From Candidatus Gastranaerophilales bacterium (GTDB lineage Bacteria > Cyanobacteriota > Vampirovibrionia > Gastranaerophilales > Gastranaerophilaceae), in contig CAJUPC010000010.1 in assembly GCA_910588555.1 (NCBI GenBank), forward strand, positions 1 through 58,785: a stretch of 58,785 bases of DNA. Reading direction: 5' to 3'. The translations under genes were made by a program, and so were the position numbers. Below are positions 1 through 7,599 of this stretch, piece by piece (position 1 is the first letter of the stretch; every line of letters starts with the position of its first letter). The notes below the pieces were generated by a model. It was given only the letters and a program-made list of their open reading frames with translations. It did not search any database and was not told the origin of the DNA.

Positions 1-137
1 ATCTGCTTTAAAATTGCAGAATTGTTATTATTCCACAGGGTAATTGCAAATAAAGATTTTATAATATCATCAAAACTATATTCTTTTAATAGTTGAACAA
101 TCATATCAAATTTTGGTTTTAAAAATTTTTGTTCCAT
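1..137 (-). CDS. Partial hypothetical protein, cut by window edge
   Basis: An open frame runs from an ATG at 137 off the left edge: 45 complete codons beginning MEQKFLKPKFDMIVQLLKEY, with no stop. I do not recognise it. It lies on the same strand as, and downstream of, the RhuM-like gene, 31 bases after its stop. No good SD is seen close to the ATG; an AGGAA lies about 20 bases upstream. The composition (Lys/Phe/Ile/Asn-rich) matches the AT-rich island. It could be the start of another accessory gene or a chance ORF in AT-rich DNA. Confidence 0.35.
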   Translation of the reverse strand, partial: MEQKFLKPKFDMIVQLLKEYSFDDIIKSLFAITLWNNNNSAILKQ

Positions 138-168
138 GCTTTAAATAATTTTTTGAGTTTCCTATTAT

Positions 169-1176
169 CTAATTAATTTTAGTTCTATTTTTCTTTTCCA
201 GTTGTTTTTGAGCTTGTTTAACCGCTTCCAAGAAGTGTTTTTCAACTTCTGACAACTCATCTTTTATTGTTTCTTTGTATTTTGCATACTCAGCGAGTGC
301 TTTATTTTCAGCTTCCAGTTTTGAGATTTTACCGGGATTATCAAGAAGTTCACTTCCTGTCATTTTGATAAAATCATCAAGTTTTAAAATCCAATCTTTC
401 ATTGTCATCGGGATTTGTCTGATTGCTTGCAATTCAGCGAATTCAAGATATGCAGATGTAATTCGGTTCAAAATATTCAATTCTTTCTCATCTAAATAAT
501 TCTTTGCAACCGTAACTTCATCTTTTTTTGGATGGTTTCCCTTAAAAACAGTCAAGCCCATATTATCTTTTGTGCTATCTGCTTTCAAATATACGATTTC
601 AGCTGCGGTATGTCCGTGTGCGGCAAAATGCATTTTATTTTGAACAACTTTGAAAAATAATTTGGTTTCATCTGCATTAGGATTGTAATCCGTACTTGTT
701 GCGTAAATATCCAAAATTTGACGGTAAAAAACTTTTTCGGATGAACGAATATCTCTGATACGTTCCAAAAGTTCTTTCCAATATCCGCCGCCACCAGATT
801 GTTTTAATAAATCATCATTTAAGGCGAAACCTTTTCGCATATATTCTTTCAGAATTTGTGTTGCCCAAATTCTGAATTGCGTACCACGCAAAGATTTAAC
901 ACGATAACCCACAGAAATAATTACGTCCAAGTTGTAATGTTTAACTTCATAATTTTTACCATCTTGTGCAGTTGTTCGGAATTTCCGAACAACTGAATTT
1001 TCATTCAGTTCCCCTTCTTCAAAGATATGGGAAATATGTTCGCTAATATTTGCTTTACTTGATTGAAATAAGTCAACCATTTGATTTTGAGTCAACCAAA
1101 CTGTTTCATTTTCTATTCTTACATCAATTTTTGTCTGACCATCTTGAGTTTGGTAAATAATAATTTCATTTTCCAT
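169..1176 (-). CDS. RhuM family protein
   Basis: 335 aa, close to full length for the RhuM (virulence protein RhuM / YfiI-like) family. The N-terminus opens with the usual IIIYQTQDGQTKIDVR and a helix-turn-helix-like WLTQNQMVDLFQSSKANISE near residues 27-46, followed by the family block VRKFRTTAQDGKNYEVKHYN and the conserved VGYRVKSLRGTQFRIWAT around residues 90-107. The C-terminus is a charged coiled coil. An AAGGA SD lies 8 bases before the ATG. Family members occur in pathogenicity islands, prophages and beside restriction or toxin systems; the molecular function is unproven. The setting here (ssrA-linked island with a methyltransferase) fits a mobile accessory gene. Confidence 0.88.
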   Translation of the reverse strand: MENEIIIYQTQDGQTKIDVRIENETVWLTQNQMVDLFQSSKANISEHISHIFEEGELNENSVVRKFRTTAQDGKNYEVKHYNLDVIISVGYRVKSLRGTQFRIWATQILKEYMRKGFALNDDLLKQSGGGGYWKELLERIRDIRSSEKVFYRQILDIYATSTDYNPNADETKLFFKVVQNKMHFAAHGHTAAEIVYLKADSTKDNMGLTVFKGNHPKKDEVTVAKNYLDEKELNILNRITSAYLEFAELQAIRQIPMTMKDWILKLDDFIKMTGSELLDNPGKISKLEAENKALAEYAKYKETIKDELSEVEKHFLEAVKQAQKQLEKKNRTKIN

Positions 1177-1230
1177 GCCGTTATCCTTTGATTTTACGTA
1201 ATTATAGCATATTTATGAAAGGTAAGCAAA

Positions 1231-1257
1231 AACCCGATTCGTTTTAAGAATCGGGTT
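1231..1257 (-). terminator. Rho-independent terminator after the DUF5681 gene
   Basis: Ten-base inverted repeat AACCCGATTC / GAATCGGGTT with a 7-nt loop. On the minus strand it is followed by a T run, so it ends the methyltransferase-DUF5681 transcript; the plus-strand tail (TTTCT) is weaker. Confidence 0.8.
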
Positions 1258-1278
1258 TCTATAAGTCAAGATAGAACT

Positions 1279-1767
1279 TTAACTTTCACGTGCTCTTCTA
1301 TCTAACTCCTTATGTAGCAATCCCCTTATAATTTCTAAATGCTCTTCCGGAATTTCATCCGTTTCAGTCGGATTATTGCGCTCGTCAATAAATTTGACGC
1401 TTTCGGGAATGTTACATTTAAGTATATTCTTAGATTGCAAGAGGATTTTTCTTGACGGTCCGTCATTTTTTATTGCATCTTGAACTAAACTTCTTGCAAG
1501 AAGTGAAAATAACGAGATTTTTTCTTTAACGCCGTCCTTATTTGTTAAAGTCATCTCTTTATTTAATTCGAGTTTTATAGCCTCTTCCAGAGATAATGGT
1601 AAGGGCTTTTTCTTACGCCCTGCCGGGTTACCTGAACGACCTTTTTTAAAACGGGTATCCTTAGGCGGTTTGCCGTATCCGACCTTATAATCTTTTTGCA
1701 GTTTTTCCTCGTTTTTAGCACGTAATGCTTTAATAGCTTCGTTCAAATCAGGTTTATTATTCTCCAT
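1279..1767 (-). CDS. DUF5681 domain protein (phage/island-associated)
   Basis: 162 aa from the ATG at 1767. I chose this start because a GGAGG (1774-1778) sits 6 bases upstream; a longer in-frame start at 1782 has no comparable SD. Residues about 40-56 carry the DUF5681 signature FKKGRSGNPAGRKKK, a basic Gly/Pro-rich motif common in phage and island proteins beside methyltransferase and terminase genes. The rest is charged and helical. It overlaps the stop of the upstream methyltransferase by 11 bases, so the two are translationally coupled. The function of the domain is unknown; DNA or RNA binding is only a guess from its basicity. Confidence 0.75.
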   Translation of the reverse strand: MENNKPDLNEAIKALRAKNEEKLQKDYKVGYGKPPKDTRFKKGRSGNPAGRKKKPLPLSLEEAIKLELNKEMTLTNKDGVKEKISLFSLLARSLVQDAIKNDGPSRKILLQSKNILKCNIPESVKFIDERNNPTETDEIPEEHLEIIRGLLHKELDRRARES

Positions 1768-2689
1768 CTTGAACCTCCGCAAAGTTTTTCACTAATTTAG
1801 CTGTTTTACCGGATTCCCTTTCCCAACGATAAATTGAGACATCCACATATCTTGGACTAATTTCAATCAATCTGGCTCTGCGTTTACAGCGTTCTGCGGC
1901 AAGAAGTGTTGAACCTGAACCGCCAAAACAATCGAGAACTATATCGTTTTTAGATGATGCATCCAGCAAGATGTCATGAAGAATGGGGACCGATTTAACC
2001 GTAGGCTGGAGCTTTAGGAGTTCTAAAGATGTGGGATTTGTTGCTCTAATTCCGGGATAATCCCAAACATTTGTTCTGTATCTTCCATTTTTACCGAGCT
2101 GAATATGGTTTTGATGCTTTGCTTTTCCGTTTTTGAATATCGGGATCATTTCAGTCTGGCTCCTATACATTGCACCCATACCGCCTACGCCCTTATTCCA
2201 GACTGCAATATTTTTGAGTTCAGTATAATGCTTTTTACCTTGAGTAAGTAAGGTATTCAACCCAGCCCAGTCTATATACAAGTAATGCAGCGAACCGTCA
2301 ACCGAGAATTTAACAAGATTTTGCATAAATTTTGAAATAAATTCAGCAAATTCCAAATCAGTCATCTCGCCTGATGCCATAGCAAATTCTTCATGTTGAG
2401 TTTTACCGAGTCCACAAACATGTCCTTTTATCTTGCAGTTATACGGCGGATCAGTTATGACTATTTGTGCAAGTTCGCCCTGCATAAGGAGTTCAAATGA
2501 CTTCGCAAGCAAAGAATCTACGCAAAAAATAAAATGATCCCCAAGCCTCCATAAATCTCCGACTTTTGCTCGTTTAGTAATGTTCGCATCCAGCCAACTT
2601 TCGTCTTCTTTGTCCGAGTTGTGGACTTTGTTTTCCTCTGAATTATCAGCGAGAAATATTTTATCGTAATCGACGGTATCAAACGCCAA
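1757..2689 (-). CDS. DNA methyltransferase (N6-adenine type), 5'-truncated ParB-methyltransferase
   Basis: 310 aa from a TTG at 2689. DPPY is at residues 80-83 and the AdoMet-binding FGGSGST at about 255-261, so the catalytic motif precedes the SAM motif, as in beta-class amino-methyltransferases; DPPY suggests N6-adenine. The segment just before the domain (KVGDLWRLGDHFIFCVDSL) is the linker typical of phage-type proteins that fuse an N-terminal ParB-like domain to the methylase. Here that ParB domain is missing: the frame runs only 14 codons above the TTG before a TAA at 2732-2734, and no ATG or SD is present. It is therefore probably a decayed 5'-truncated gene, although the catalytic part is intact. 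No restriction endonuclease is seen. Confidence 0.75.
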   Translation of the reverse strand: MAFDTVDYDKIFLADNSEENKVHNSDKEDESWLDANITKRAKVGDLWRLGDHFIFCVDSLLAKSFELLMQGELAQIVITDPPYNCKIKGHVCGLGKTQHEEFAMASGEMTDLEFAEFISKFMQNLVKFSVDGSLHYLYIDWAGLNTLLTQGKKHYTELKNIAVWNKGVGGMGAMYRSQTEMIPIFKNGKAKHQNHIQLGKNGRYRTNVWDYPGIRATNPTSLELLKLQPTVKSVPILHDILLDASSKNDIVLDCFGGSGSTLLAAERCKRRARLIEISPRYVDVSIYRWERESGKTAKLVKNFAEVQDGE

Positions 2690-2778
2690 ATCTTCAAAAT
2701 TGAGCTTGCAGAAGTTGATATCAAAATATTGTTAAATAGTAAATTTTATTATAAAATTCTATCACATAGGGAGGTTAT

Positions 2779-3717
2779 ATGTACAATTATACTGGATCTA
2801 AAATGTTTGATTGGATAAGATATTATGATAATAATGGTAATCTGAGTGCTTATTGTTGTGTTATAGGTTCAAATCCTGAAGTTGTACCGCCAACATCTAA
2901 AGAACCTGATAAATTGTATCATTATACAAGTCTTGAAGCTTTTTATAATATGATTTCAACAAAGCAGATACGGCTAACATCTTTATTTAATATGAACGAT
3001 ACCAAAGAAGTAGTTTGGTTTTATAGATTGTTAGATTCTCAAATTGCACAATTGCATTTATCACAAAATAGAGTAGCAAACATAATAAAAGAAATGACAA
3101 GAGTAAATCTTCAAGATGCTTATTCTACTTGTTTTACAACACTAAAAGATAAGAATGGGAAATGGGATGTATATGGTGCAAAACATACAGGTGTGTGTTT
3201 CGAAATTAATCCTAAAATTTTACCCGTGACAAGAGATTTACCTATGAGAGATAATGAAGGAGTAATGTGTTTAAATACTTGTGCTTTTTTGAAAGTTAAT
3301 TATAGCCAAAATATTCAAAAAAAGACAATTAAAGATATTTTAAAAGTAGCAGTAAAAGATAAAAATAAAATTTTCGATTATGCTAATTACTTATCAAAAT
3401 TAGCTTATACATGTAAAAATCCTGCGTATAGTGATGAAAATGAATGGAGGATTTTGTATACACCTCTTTGCATTAATCCTACACGAAAAATTGAAATTTT
3501 AGACAATAAAGAATTTAAAATTTCAAGCATTAAATCACATATTAAGAATAATAAACCTAGTCAATATTGTGAAATTCCTATTTTGGATGGGTTTATTACA
3601 AAAGTCATTATTGGTTCTAAGTGTGTAGCAACAGTTGAAGATATTAATAACTTATTGACTAAATATTCATACAATACTCTAGAATTTCCTATATTAATTG
3701 AAAGGTCTAGTATATAA
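2779..3717 (+). CDS. DUF2971 domain protein
   Basis: 312 aa. The DUF2971 hallmarks are present in order: LYHYTSLEAFYNMI (residues about 47-60), NMNDTKE (about 71-77), YSTCFTTLKD (about 115-124) and ENEWRILY in the C-terminal third. AGGGAGG lies 5 bases before the ATG, a strong SD. The first 45 residues precede the domain and are not recognised. DUF2971 proteins are common in phage-defence and island contexts; their activity is not established. The HYT...E arrangement superficially resembles ADP-ribosyltransferase-fold proteins, which is my inference only. It is divergent from the methyltransferase and lies between it and ssrA. Confidence 0.8.
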   Translation: MYNYTGSKMFDWIRYYDNNGNLSAYCCVIGSNPEVVPPTSKEPDKLYHYTSLEAFYNMISTKQIRLTSLFNMNDTKEVVWFYRLLDSQIAQLHLSQNRVANIIKEMTRVNLQDAYSTCFTTLKDKNGKWDVYGAKHTGVCFEINPKILPVTRDLPMRDNEGVMCLNTCAFLKVNYSQNIQKKTIKDILKVAVKDKNKIFDYANYLSKLAYTCKNPAYSDENEWRILYTPLCINPTRKIEILDNKEFKISSIKSHIKNNKPSQYCEIPILDGFITKVIIGSKCVATVEDINNLLTKYSYNTLEFPILIERSSI

Positions 3718-3775
3718 ATCCATTTTGGACTAGGTCTCTGGTGAAGAGAGAATTTCAATAAAAATAAGTATTAAA

Positions 3776-3810
3776 AAACAGAGGATTTTAGTAAAATAAA
3801 TTCTCTGTTT
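3776..3810 (+). terminator. Terminator after the DUF2971 gene
   Basis: AAACAGAG / CTCTGTTT arms (extended by GATTT/AAATT with one G-T pair) with a short AT loop, followed by AACTTTTGTTTT on the plus strand, about 60 bases beyond the DUF2971 stop. Confidence 0.55.
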
Positions 3811-3824
3811 AACTTTTGTTTTAT

Positions 3825-3847
3825 AAAGTCCGCTAATTGCGGGCTTT
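3825..3847 (-). terminator. Probable ssrA terminator
   Basis: Nine-base stem AAAGTCCGC / GCGGGCTTT (one G-T pair) with a 5-nt loop, 45 bases beyond the tmRNA 3' end. On the minus strand it is followed by ATAAAAC rather than a long T run, so it is a moderate call. Confidence 0.5.
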
Positions 3848-3891
3848 CAACGCTTTCAAAATGATCTTATTGCTCTTTTGTGGACTAAAAA

Positions 3892-4289
3892 TTGGAGACG
3901 AGGGGGGTCGAACCCCTGTCCAAAACGGATCTTAACAAGCGTCTACGAGTGTAGATTTTTATTTTCTCGACTAATTCAGGAAAAAATCATTACCCGACAA
4001 ATCAGTCAAAGGTTTTATTGAAAGGAAACACTAAACCTTGCTGCGTTATCTTCATACGTCTACGTAGCCTTAACGTACTGCGTCTTGCATAATGGACCCA
4101 TAAAATCGGCAAGCTGGACTCTATGAGTAGCTATAATTAGCGACTAAGCTGCTAAAGCTTGTGCTCTAGAGAAGTCTGCTTTAATTACGTTGTTAGCATT
4201 TAATTTGTTTTGCTCGTTGATTACGGAGAACAGCGCTCCGACTCGCAACTCATCTCAACCAAACGTCCTGTCAAATCCAAAACGTCCCC
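3892..4289 (-). ncRNA. ssrA: tmRNA (transfer-messenger RNA)
   Basis: One-piece tmRNA on the minus strand. The 5' end reads GGGGACGTTTTGGATTTGAC and the 3' end contains the T-arm GGGGTTCGACCCCC and CGTCTCC, which pairs with GGGGACG to close the acceptor stem. The tRNA-like ends, the internal tag frame and a length of about 398 nt all fit. It rescues stalled ribosomes with SmpB and tags the nascent chain for proteolysis. The 3' CCA is not encoded (the sequence after the discriminator is ATTTTT), so it must be added post-transcriptionally. The 3' end faces the accessory island, consistent with ssrA serving as an integration site. Confidence 0.95.
4144..4197 (-). other. tmRNA proteolysis-tag reading frame
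   Basis: From resume codon GCT at 4197 the frame encodes ANNVIKADFSRAQALAA and then TAG. The 17-residue tag has the conserved AN start and the ALAA end recognised by ClpXP-type proteases. Confidence 0.9.
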
Positions 4290-4348
4290 ATATATAATTT
4301 TAAATGTACTCTAATATTTATTATAACCGATTTTAATTTAAATTCAAC

Positions 4349-4756
4349 CTATTCTGTTATATGGAAGGAACATTTTGAACAATGTGCTTTCGCATGAAGC
4401 ATTAGATTGTCTTCTAAATCGTATAATTTTGCAACTCTTGTTACAAGCGGGGCACCGCATTTGGGGCATTTTAGACCGCCTGCGCCGTTCAAGATTAATT
4501 CTTTCAAGCTGTCGATTATTTCTTGAGAGATTGTGTATGATGAAAAATCTTTTTCGTATTTTTTTATTTCATCAGGCTCGCACCTTAAGATTTTTGCAAG
4601 GCTTTGACGAACTGTTACTGATAAAAACAAATCTTTGCCTGCTTCAATATCTTCAATAGTTTCCAAAGGCAAATTTGCGAAATGTGCAAGTCCTTTTGGT
4701 GTTAAATCTATTTCTTTTCTTTTTTGTTGTATAAATTGTGCAAGTGTTTTTTCCAT
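4349..4756 (-). CDS. XRE-type HTH protein with C-terminal zinc ribbon
   Basis: 135 aa from the ATG at 4756, preceded by AGAGAGGG. Longer upstream starts in this frame would run back into the neighbouring gene and its terminator. Residues about 5-65 form a helix-turn-helix of the XRE type (LAQFIQQKRKEIDLTPKGLA, then LPLETIEDIEAGKD). The C-terminal 40 residues hold two Cys pairs, CPKC and CSKC, about 30 residues apart, as in a zinc ribbon. It is probably a DNA-binding regulator; the target is unknown. Its start codon is preceded by a strong hairpin that includes the SD (4759-4788), suggesting translational control. Confidence 0.7.
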   Translation of the reverse strand: MEKTLAQFIQQKRKEIDLTPKGLAHFANLPLETIEDIEAGKDLFLSVTVRQSLAKILRCEPDEIKKYEKDFSSYTISQEIIDSLKELILNGAGGLKCPKCGAPLVTRVAKLYDLEDNLMLHAKAHCSKCSFHITE

Positions 4757-4758
4757 GA

Positions 4759-4788
4759 CCCTCTCTCTTGCCCTCCGGCAAGGGAGGG
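4759..4788 (-). promoter_or_regulatory. Hairpin covering the SD of the XRE/zinc gene
   Basis: GGCAAG/CTTGCC stem with a 4-nt loop, extended by CCCTC/GAGGG, ending 2 bases before the ATG at 4756. The SD (AGAGAGGG) lies inside the ATG-proximal arm. On the plus strand the same hairpin is followed by TTTTT and could act as a terminator. Confidence 0.45.
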
Positions 4789-4811
4789 TTTTTATATTGT
4801 TATTATAAACA

Positions 4812-4842
4812 AAAAGAACCTCTTTATTCAAGAGGTTCTTTT
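4812..4842 (-). terminator. Terminator of the 4860-5846 gene
   Basis: Thirteen-base stem AAAAGAACCTCTT / AAGAGGTTCTTTT with a 5-nt loop, 18 bases after the stop codon and followed by TTTTTG on the minus strand. Confidence 0.85.
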
Positions 4843-4859
4843 GCGTATAGTTTTTATTA

Positions 4860-5846
4860 TTAATCAAGTTTACCGAATTCGGGGTTTGGAACTTCAATCC
4901 ATTTAATTTTATCTGACCACATTTTAGCTTGGTTAAAGTCGTAAAGTGCAGTTTCTGGATTGCCTTCATCATCAAGATAAGGATTTCCGTTTTCATCATA
5001 AACAAGTGTACCGAACATAAATGAGCCTGCTTCGCAGCCTTTATTTGTGTATTCGCCTTTCCAAACAAGGCTGCCGGTATTATCATAAACTGTGTTTACA
5101 CCGGGTTTGTTGCCTCTTCCGCCGTTTGAGCGAACTTCGTAGCCTGCATAGTTCCACATATACTGTTCGTGATCATTCGGTTCTGTCGGATTATCGCAAA
5201 CATATCTGTCCAGTTTGATACCTTTTCCCGGTACATCTGTGATATTTGTTTTCATCCAGCTGGTCTGAGGATTTTCTGAATCATATAAATCAGTAATTTT
5301 TGTTACTAAAGATAATTGTCTTTTGTTTGTTCCGATACTGTCTACGTGAGTTTCATATAATTTCATGTCATATCTGTTAAAAGCTTTTGAACCTACAAAA
5401 ACTACGTCATCACCAGGTTTTGGGCCTTCAAGAGGAATCCCTATGTTTATGCCTTGAGCAAGTAATGAATCTCCCAAATGAACAGGATATTCTTTTACAT
5501 TAACCGGTTTAATAATCGTTTCAATAATTGTATCTCTGTGATGAATTGTATCGTGAATTATTGTATGATCATGTTTGCAGTCATGGCCTATAACTGTTAC
5601 TTCTATTTTTGATTTAGCTTCTGCGAATGCTTCTGCTTTTGCGCAGCTTGTCATCATAGAACCACCTGTAGCGCTGGCTCCAAGGATCATTAAGCCTGCT
5701 AATAAATTTCTCATTGATTTAGCCGCACTTTTTGAGGCGGGAGAATCCATTTGAGGATAATTATTTTCTGATTTCTTTTGTTGTGATTTTTTTGATTTTC
5801 CTTCAAAGTTTAGTGAAGATACACTGTTGATTGCTTGTACATTCAT
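4860..5846 (-). CDS. Exported or membrane-anchored hypothetical protein, His-rich
   Basis: 328 aa, not recognised. Residues 1-45 are polar and include LNFEGKSKKSQQKK, a type of N-terminal tag seen on several unknown proteins of this lineage. Residues about 46-70 (NLLAGLMILGASATGG...TSC) form a hydrophobic segment ending in Cys, not a canonical lipobox. Next come a His-rich stretch (HDCKHDHTIIHDTIHHRDT) that could bind metal and a beta-rich C-terminal half with repeated YDNTG/YDENGNP turns. It has its own promoter with two copies of AAACATGTTT flanking the -10, and its own terminator. The SD GGAGG is 13 bases from the ATG, unusually far. Confidence 0.6.
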   Translation of the reverse strand: MNVQAINSVSSLNFEGKSKKSQQKKSENNYPQMDSPASKSAAKSMRNLLAGLMILGASATGGSMMTSCAKAEAFAEAKSKIEVTVIGHDCKHDHTIIHDTIHHRDTIIETIIKPVNVKEYPVHLGDSLLAQGINIGIPLEGPKPGDDVVFVGSKAFNRYDMKLYETHVDSIGTNKRQLSLVTKITDLYDSENPQTSWMKTNITDVPGKGIKLDRYVCDNPTEPNDHEQYMWNYAGYEVRSNGGRGNKPGVNTVYDNTGSLVWKGEYTNKGCEAGSFMFGTLVYDENGNPYLDDEGNPETALYDFNQAKMWSDKIKWIEVPNPEFGKLD

Positions 5847-5892
5847 TTTTATTTAGTAACCTCCGATTTCTTTCAACTGTGTCTATATAAAG

Positions 5893-5948
5893 AAGAAACA
5901 TGTTTTTATTTGCTATAAAAATTATAACAAAAACATGTTTCTTTTGAA
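5893..5948 (-). promoter_or_regulatory. Promoter with paired AAACATGTTT operator candidates
   Basis: Minus strand: -35 TTCAAA (5943-5948), 16-base spacer, -10 TATAAT (5921-5926). The 10-bp palindrome AAACATGTTT occurs in the spacer (5931-5940) and again downstream of the -10 (5896-5905). The copies form the two arms of a perfect 15-bp inverted repeat (5893-5907 / 5929-5943). The layout fits a repressor bound on both sides of the -10. The inverted repeat could also help terminate recA. Confidence 0.55.
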
Positions 5949-5995
5949 AATTATTGGTATATAAGCTTTTTAAGCTGTTTACAAATTGTAATACT

Positions 5996-7018
5996 TTACG
6001 AGTTTGCTAATTTCTCTCTCACTAGAGTTTCAACAGTATTCAAGATATCGGGATTTTCTGTTAAGAAATCTCTTGCTTTATCTCTGCCCTGTCCGAGTTT
6101 TTCTTCGTTAAAGCTGAACCAAGAACCGGCTTTTTTAACGATATCAAGATTTACTGCAACATCAAGAATGTTTCCTACTTTACAGATACCTTTACCGAAT
6201 ATTATGTCAAATTCTGCAGTTCTGAAAGGAGGTGCAACTTTGTTTTTCAAAACTCTTACTCTTACGTGGTTTCCAACATCTCCGTCATCGCCTTTAACAC
6301 CTTCTGTACGTTTGATTTCCATACGAACTGAAGCATAATATTTCAATGCGTTTCCGCCTGTAGTAGTTTCGGGATTTCCGTACATAACACCGATTTTCAT
6401 ACGCAACTGGTTAATGAAAATTACTGTAGTGTTTGTTTTTCCGATAATACCTGTCAATTTTCTTAGAGCTTTACTCATCAAACGAGCCTGTAAGCCCATT
6501 TGCTGGTCTTCCATAGAGCCTTCAATTTCGGCTTTTGGTACAAGTGCCGCAACAGAGTCGACAACAACGATATCAACAGCACCTGAACGTACAAGTTCTT
6601 CTGTAATATCAAGAGCCTGCTCACCTGTATCAGGTTGAGAAATTAAGAGTTCATCAATATTTACGCCCAAATTTCTTGCATATTCAGGGTCAAGTGCGTG
6701 TTCAGCGTCAACAAATGCTGCAATTCCGCCTTTTTTCTGGCATTCTGCAACAATGTGCTGTGCAAGAGTTGTTTTACCCGAACTTTCGGGACCGTAGATT
6801 TCTATGATACGGCCGCGGGGAATTCCGCCAATTCCAAGTGCAACATCAAGCGCAAGTGCACCTGTCGGGATTGCGTCTACATTTACTGTGGCTTTGTCGC
6901 CAAGCTTCATGATAGACCCTTTACCAAAGTCTTTTTCAATCTTTTCTATTGCAAGTTTTAACGCTTTACTTCTTTCGTCTGTTGAAGAAGTTTCTGTTTC
7001 TTTATCTTTTACTGCCAT
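5996..7018 (-). CDS. recA: Recombinase RecA
   Basis: 340 aa, full length. The Walker A motif GPESSGKT is at residues 76-83; Walker B and the following VVVDSVAALVPKAEIEG, the L1/L2 loop regions (MKIGVMYGNPETTTGGNALK) and the C-terminal domain are all intact. It catalyses homologous strand exchange and stimulates LexA-type autocleavage. AAGGA lies 8 bases before the ATG. A strong inverted repeat sits in the 83-base gap between the preceding MerR-like gene and recA. I found no recognisable cyanobacterial or Firmicutes LexA box directly upstream. Confidence 0.98.
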   Translation of the reverse strand: MAVKDKETETSSTDERSKALKLAIEKIEKDFGKGSIMKLGDKATVNVDAIPTGALALDVALGIGGIPRGRIIEIYGPESSGKTTLAQHIVAECQKKGGIAAFVDAEHALDPEYARNLGVNIDELLISQPDTGEQALDITEELVRSGAVDIVVVDSVAALVPKAEIEGSMEDQQMGLQARLMSKALRKLTGIIGKTNTTVIFINQLRMKIGVMYGNPETTTGGNALKYYASVRMEIKRTEGVKGDDGDVGNHVRVRVLKNKVAPPFRTAEFDIIFGKGICKVGNILDVAVNLDIVKKAGSWFSFNEEKLGQGRDKARDFLTENPDILNTVETLVREKLANS

Positions 7019-7050
7019 TGTTTAATTCCTTTTTTAGTTCGGGCCTGAGA

Positions 7051-7086
7051 TTGTTACCTGCAATGGCTTTGCCATTTTGCTAACAA
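7051..7086 (-). promoter_or_regulatory. Inverted repeat in the recA leader
   Basis: Nested arms: outer TTGTTA (7051-7056) / TAACAA (7081-7086) and inner AATGGC / GCCATT (7062-7076), lying 33 bases before the recA ATG. There is no T run, so it is more likely a leader structure or binding site than a terminator. Confidence 0.35.
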
Positions 7087-7101
7087 TTCCCGCCTTCAGC
7101 G

Positions 7102-7599
7102 TTATTCCCAAATGTGTTTTTCTTTTTTCTTATAAAAACCCATACCGATAGGTTTGTAAGAATTCAAGTCATTTTTGAGCTGATAAATTTCTTTATTAAG
7201 GTCAATAATTTTTTGTCTTAAAGTTTCATTATCTGTTTTACAGCGGATAAGTTCAACAACAACTTCGTCCATACCTTCAAGTTTCTCATCAATAACTTTA
7301 GAAATTTTATTGCTGAGTTTATTTTCCATATCTCTCAACGAGTCAAGAATACTCATTATTGCAGAAGATTGTTTTTGTTCTGATTTTACAGGCAGCATAG
7401 ACGCTCCTTTCGCAGCTTGTACTTTTCTGAGGTTTTTAACTTCTTCATAAGAAAAATAAGTTTGACCTTTGCTGTTTTTCTTAGGCAAAATTGATGCGCG
7501 TCTGCAAAGCTCTACTATTTCTTTATTATCTGTTTTTAGAATACTTCTAACCTCTTGCGGAGATAAAGTTTTTCCCTTTAACTCTTGTTCTAAAATCAT
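7102..7599 (-). CDS. MerR-like HTH protein with C-terminal coiled coil
   Basis: 165 aa. Residues about 13-60 (LSPQEVRSILKTDNKEIVEL ... TYFSYEEVKNLRKV) have the spacing of a MerR/excisionase-type winged HTH. Residues 75-150 are a long charged coiled coil (SILDSLRDMENKLSNKISKV...LRQKIIDLNKEIYQLKNDL), suggesting dimerisation. AGAGGG lies 7 bases before the ATG. It is co-directional with recA and 83 bases upstream of it, so both may share a transcript. It lacks a ligand-binding or Cys sensor domain. The regulated targets are not evident. Confidence 0.6.
   Translation of the reverse strand: MILEQELKGKTLSPQEVRSILKTDNKEIVELCRRASILPKKNSKGQTYFSYEEVKNLRKVQAAKGASMLPVKSEQKQSSAIMSILDSLRDMENKLSNKISKVIDEKLEGMDEVVVELIRCKTDNETLRQKIIDLNKEIYQLKNDLNSYKPIGMGFYKKKEKHIWE

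Noticed and set aside
3900..3912. GAGGGGGGTCG run in ssrA as a third phase-variable G tract
   Set aside because: It has only six G and belongs to the conserved tmRNA T-arm.
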